Below are positions 61,623 through 64,000 of a stretch of DNA of 64,000 nucleotides, piece after piece (the stretch's first letter is position 1; each line of letters opens with the position of its first letter). Source of the DNA: Phil1 sp964612925. GTDB lineage: Bacteria; Bacillota; Clostridia; Christensenellales; CAG-138. Under the pieces are notes generated by a model. The model made no database searches and was not told the DNA's origin. It saw only the letters and a list, made by a program, of their open reading frames with translations. Location: the NCBI GenBank assembly GCA_964612925.1, contig CAZTFU010000002.1, positions 62,001 through 126,000 of the forward strand, in the 5' to 3' direction. The translations under genes were made by a program, and so were the position numbers.

Positions 61623-62948
61623 ATGGCAAAGCCGCTTGTGGCCGTTGTAGGCCGCCCAAACGTGGGCAAATCCACGTTTTTCAACAAAATAACAGGAAAG
61701 CGCATAGCAATAGTTGAAGATACTCCGGGTGTTACAAGGGATAGGATATACGCCGATGGTGAATGGCTTTCCTATACCTTCACGCTTATCGATACGGGCG
61801 GTATAGAGCCGCTGCGCGAGGATATAATAAGCAAGCAAATGCGAAGGCAGGCCGAGCTTGCAATAGAAACGGCGGATGTTATTGTGTTCCTTGTTGACGG
61901 ACGTGAGGGTCTTACCGCCGCCGACTCTGAAGTGGCCGAAATGCTCCGCCGTTCAAAAAAACCGGTTGTACTTGCGGTCAATAAGATAGATCATCCCAAG
62001 TACGCCGATGCTTTGTACGACTTCTACGAACTCGGTATAGGTGAGCCCATAACAATATCCGCCGAACAGGGGCTTGGCTTGGGCGACGTGCTTGATGAAG
62101 TCGTATCATATTTCCCTGACAGAACAGGCGAGGAGGATGGAGAAACTACCCGCGTTGCGGTCGTCGGTAAGCCGAATGTTGGCAAATCGAGCCTTGTCAA
62201 CGCCTTACTCGGCAGTGAACGAACAATAGTAAGCAATATACCCGGCACCACAAGAGATGCAATTGACTCTCCATTCAGTTTTGACGGAAAGGATTATATT
62301 CTTGTTGATACGGCAGGCATACGCCGCAAGCGTTCGATAGAGGACGAAAGCATAGAGCGTTACAGCGTTATCCGCTCACTTGCGGCCATACGCCGCTGTG
62401 ACATAGCACTTATTGTTGTTGATGCGGAACAAGGATTAAGCGAACAGGATGTAAGAATAGCGGGCTATGTTCATGAAGAGGGTAAGGCGAGCGTGCTTGT
62501 GGTAAACAAATGGGATCTTATAGAAAAGGATACCCATACCATGAACGAATTTAAGAAAAAGCTTGCCGTTGATCTTGCATTCATGGAATATGTTCCGATG
62601 ATATTCATCTCCGCCCTTACGGGGCAGAGAGTAAACAAGATAATGGATGTTGCAAACGAAGCATATCGCCAGAACAGTGCAAGAATATCCACGGGTACTC
62701 TTAACGATATAATCGCAGAGGCCATATCCGTTGCAGAACCACCTTCCGACAAGGGGCGCAGGCTTAGAATCTATTACGGTACTCAGCCCTCATCAAACCC
62801 GCCCACATTTGTACTTTTCGTCAATGATCCGGAGCTTATGCATTTCTCTTACAAGAGATATCTTGAGAACTTCTTCCGCAAATCTTTTGGGTTGACTCAA
62901 ACGCCAATTCGGCTTAACGTGCGCGGCAAGACGAAACCTGAAATGTAA
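61623..62948 (+). CDS. der: Ribosome biogenesis GTPase Der (EngA)
   Basis: A 441-residue protein with two G domains in tandem ([16 protein letters not shown] near residue 10, [16 protein letters not shown] near 182), each with DTPG/DTAG and NKID/NKWD, followed by a KH-like domain ([37 protein letters not shown]). It assembles the large ribosomal subunit. GGAGAAATAG lies before the ATG at 61623. A terminator follows. plsY and gpsA, which usually come next in Firmicutes, are absent, and spoIVA follows instead. Confidence 0.96.
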   Translation: MAKPLVAVVGRPNVGKSTFFNKITGKRIAIVEDTPGVTRDRIYADGEWLSYTFTLIDTGGIEPLREDIISKQMRRQAELAIETADVIVFLVDGREGLTAADSEVAEMLRRSKKPVVLAVNKIDHPKYADALYDFYELGIGEPITISAEQGLGLGDVLDEVVSYFPDRTGEEDGETTRVAVVGKPNVGKSSLVNALLGSERTIVSNIPGTTRDAIDSPFSFDGKDYILVDTAGIRRKRSIEDESIERYSVIRSLAAIRRCDIALIVVDAEQGLSEQDVRIAGYVHEEGKASVLVVNKWDLIEKDTHTMNEFKKKLAVDLAFMEYVPMIFISALTGQRVNKIMDVANEAYRQNSARISTGTLNDIIAEAISVAEPPSDKGRRLRIYYGTQPSSNPPTFVLFVNDPELMHFSYKRYLENFFRKSFGLTQTPIRLNVRGKTKPEM

Positions 62949-62960
62949 TTTATACACATT

Positions 62961-62984
62961 GCCCTCTTTATTGAGGGCTTTTTT
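62961..62984 (+). terminator. Intrinsic terminator of the der operon
   Basis: A 6-bp perfect G/C-rich stem (62961-62966 and 62973-62978), TTTATT loop, then T6. Confidence 0.88.
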
Positions 62985-63013
62985 GCATTAAAGCGCAATT
63001 GAGCACATATATT
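62985..63013 (+). promoter_or_regulatory. Possible sigma-E-type promoter of spoIVA
   Basis: GCATTAA (62985-62991), 14 bp, CATATATT (63006-63013). The -10 differs from the sigma-E consensus CATACAnT at one fixed position; the -35 agreement is partial. spoIVA is a sigma-E gene in B. subtilis. The predicted start is near 63020. Confidence 0.45.
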
Positions 63014-63056
63014 TTTCCATAGCAAGAACTTAGCCTAAGGGGAAGGAGCCTTTTGT

Positions 63057-64000
63057 ATGGATAGAAATGAGCTATATTCAAGCATTGCAGCACGCACGGG
63101 AGGGGATATCTATATAGGCGTTGTCGGCCCCGTGCGAACCGGTAAATCCACATTTATCAAAAAATTCATAGATACGCTTATCATGCCGACAATATCGGAT
63201 GAATACGAGCGCGCACGCCTTACCGACGAGTTGCCGCAGAGTGCCGCAGGCAGAACCATCATGACAACTCAGCCGAGTTTTATTCCCAACGAAGCGGCAG
63301 AGCTTACCATTGGCGATGACGCAAAATGCCGCATACGCCTTGTTGACTGCGTAGGTTATATGGTCAGGGGTGCCGTTGGTCATGAAGAGGATAACATGCC
63401 GCGTATGGTCCGCACGCCATGGAGTGAAGAAGAAATGCCTTTTGACCGCGCGGCCGAAATAGGAACAAGAAAGGTGATCACCGACCATTCAACAATAGGC
63501 ATTGTCGTCACGACCGATGGCAGCATAACACAGATACCGCGTGAGGATTATGTTTCGGCCGAAGAAAGGGTCGTAAATGAGCTGAGGGAGCAGGGGAGAC
63601 CATTTGTAATACTACTGAACAGTACGCACGATACAAACCCCGAAACACTCGATTTGGTCTCCACGCTTCAGGAAAAATACGGTGTTCCCGTAAAAGCGAT
63701 AAACGTACTTGAGATTTCCGCGGAACAGCTAAATCATGTACTTGAGCTTGCCCTGCTTGAATTTCCCATACGCTCAGTCACGATAAATATTCCCGATTGG
63801 GTGGGTGAGCTTGGGATGGATCATTATCTCATAAGCCGAATAATCACTCCCCTAAGCACGGCAGATGGCATAACCAAAATGCGCGATTACGGTTCGCTTT
63901 GCGGCATTCTTTCCGATATAGACGATTACGAGCAGCCGCGTATTGAGTCGGTATTACTCGGAAGCGGCGAAATATCCGTTGAACTGCGCCCGATAAGCAG
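63057..64000 (+). CDS. spoIVA: Stage IV sporulation protein A (3' part outside window)
   Basis: The first 314 residues of SpoIVA, which is about 490 residues in full. The N-terminal ATPase has GVVGPVRTGKSTFIKKF (Walker A) and LVDCVGYMVRGA (Walker B-like); RMVRTPWSEEEMPFDRAAEIGT and the ITDHSTIGIVVTTDGSI stretch are highly conserved in the family. SpoIVA polymerises with ATP hydrolysis on the forespore surface and forms the base of the spore coat in the mother cell. AAGGAG precedes the ATG at 63057. It supports the reading of the organism as an endospore former. The gene continues beyond the right edge. Confidence 0.97.
   Translation, partial: MDRNELYSSIAARTGGDIYIGVVGPVRTGKSTFIKKFIDTLIMPTISDEYERARLTDELPQSAAGRTIMTTQPSFIPNEAAELTIGDDAKCRIRLVDCVGYMVRGAVGHEEDNMPRMVRTPWSEEEMPFDRAAEIGTRKVITDHSTIGIVVTTDGSITQIPREDYVSAEERVVNELREQGRPFVILLNSTHDTNPETLDLVSTLQEKYGVPVKAINVLEISAEQLNHVLELALLEFPIRSVTINIPDWVGELGMDHYLISRIITPLSTADGITKMRDYGSLCGILSDIDDYEQPRIESVLLGSGEISVELRPIS

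Noticed and set aside
1..64000. CRISPR arrays, insertion sequences, prophage, tRNA or rRNA genes
   Set aside because: No repeat-spacer pattern, transposase, integrase, phage structural gene, cloverleaf or rRNA segment was recognised.

Overview
The window looks like a chromosomal segment of an endospore-forming member of the Clostridia (Bacillota). The evidence is a set of sporulation genes (spoIIID, sigG, yqfC, yqfD, spoIVA), an FtsK/SpoIIIE translocase, Gram-positive Shine-Dalgarno sites, TTG starts, and gene orders typical of Clostridia (phoH-pgpH-ybeY-cdd-era; ftsK-rimO-pgsA-cinA-recA; ruvC-ruvA-ruvB). Isoleucine ATA codons are common throughout. A run of exactly 100 N inside the htrA-like gene suggests a scaffolded draft or metagenome assembly. 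I see no insertion sequence, prophage, CRISPR array, rRNA or tRNA.

Layout. 1-6.6 kb is mostly minus strand: a peptide-binding lipoprotein (cut by the window edge), an LD-carboxypeptidase, a MerR regulator, a DUF1653 protein, a stand-alone acyl carrier protein, a GH2 glycosidase and a short-chain dehydrogenase, with one plus-strand ComEC-like metallo-beta-lactamase protein. 6.7-18.7 kb is accessory: a heterodimeric ABC exporter, an AGCS amino-acid:cation symporter, a TetM-like translational GTPase fused to a C-terminal NYN (Rae1/YacP-like) nuclease domain, a divergent MATE exporter, a TetR-type regulator with nagB, and a polysaccharide deacetylase.

18.9-39.3 kb is almost unbroken plus-strand core genome: recD2, comF, spoIIID, tcdA, sigG, yqfC, yqfD, then a tightly overlapping run of RNA, nucleotide and membrane genes (phoH, pgpH, ybeY, cdd, era, pdp, polA, coaE, a lytic transglycosylase, a second peptide-binding lipoprotein, lspA, an RluD-type synthase and an unknown membrane protein). 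39.4-49.1 kb has zapA, mutS2, a response regulator / histidine kinase / HtrA set that resembles the WalRK-HtrA arrangement, ruvCAB and a coiled-coil protein. 49.2-53.4 kb has two large envelope proteins of unknown function. 53.5-64 kb has ftsK, rimO, pgsA, cinA, recA, a DUF512 radical-SAM-like protein, der and the start of spoIVA.

No complete, clearly new multi-gene system is visible. The two observations I rate highest are (a) the single-polypeptide fusion of a ribosomal-protection-type GTPase with a Rae1-like nuclease domain, two modules that both act at the ribosomal A site, and (b) a compact element between sigG and yqfC in which a terminator-like hairpin buries the yqfC ribosome binding site while a sigma-E-like -10 box lies in the hairpin's 5' arm, so that only a transcript starting at that promoter would expose the site. 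A weaker copy of the same design lies before spoIIID.

All calls come from reading the sequence and translated proteins without database searches. Promoter and operator calls are pattern matches only.
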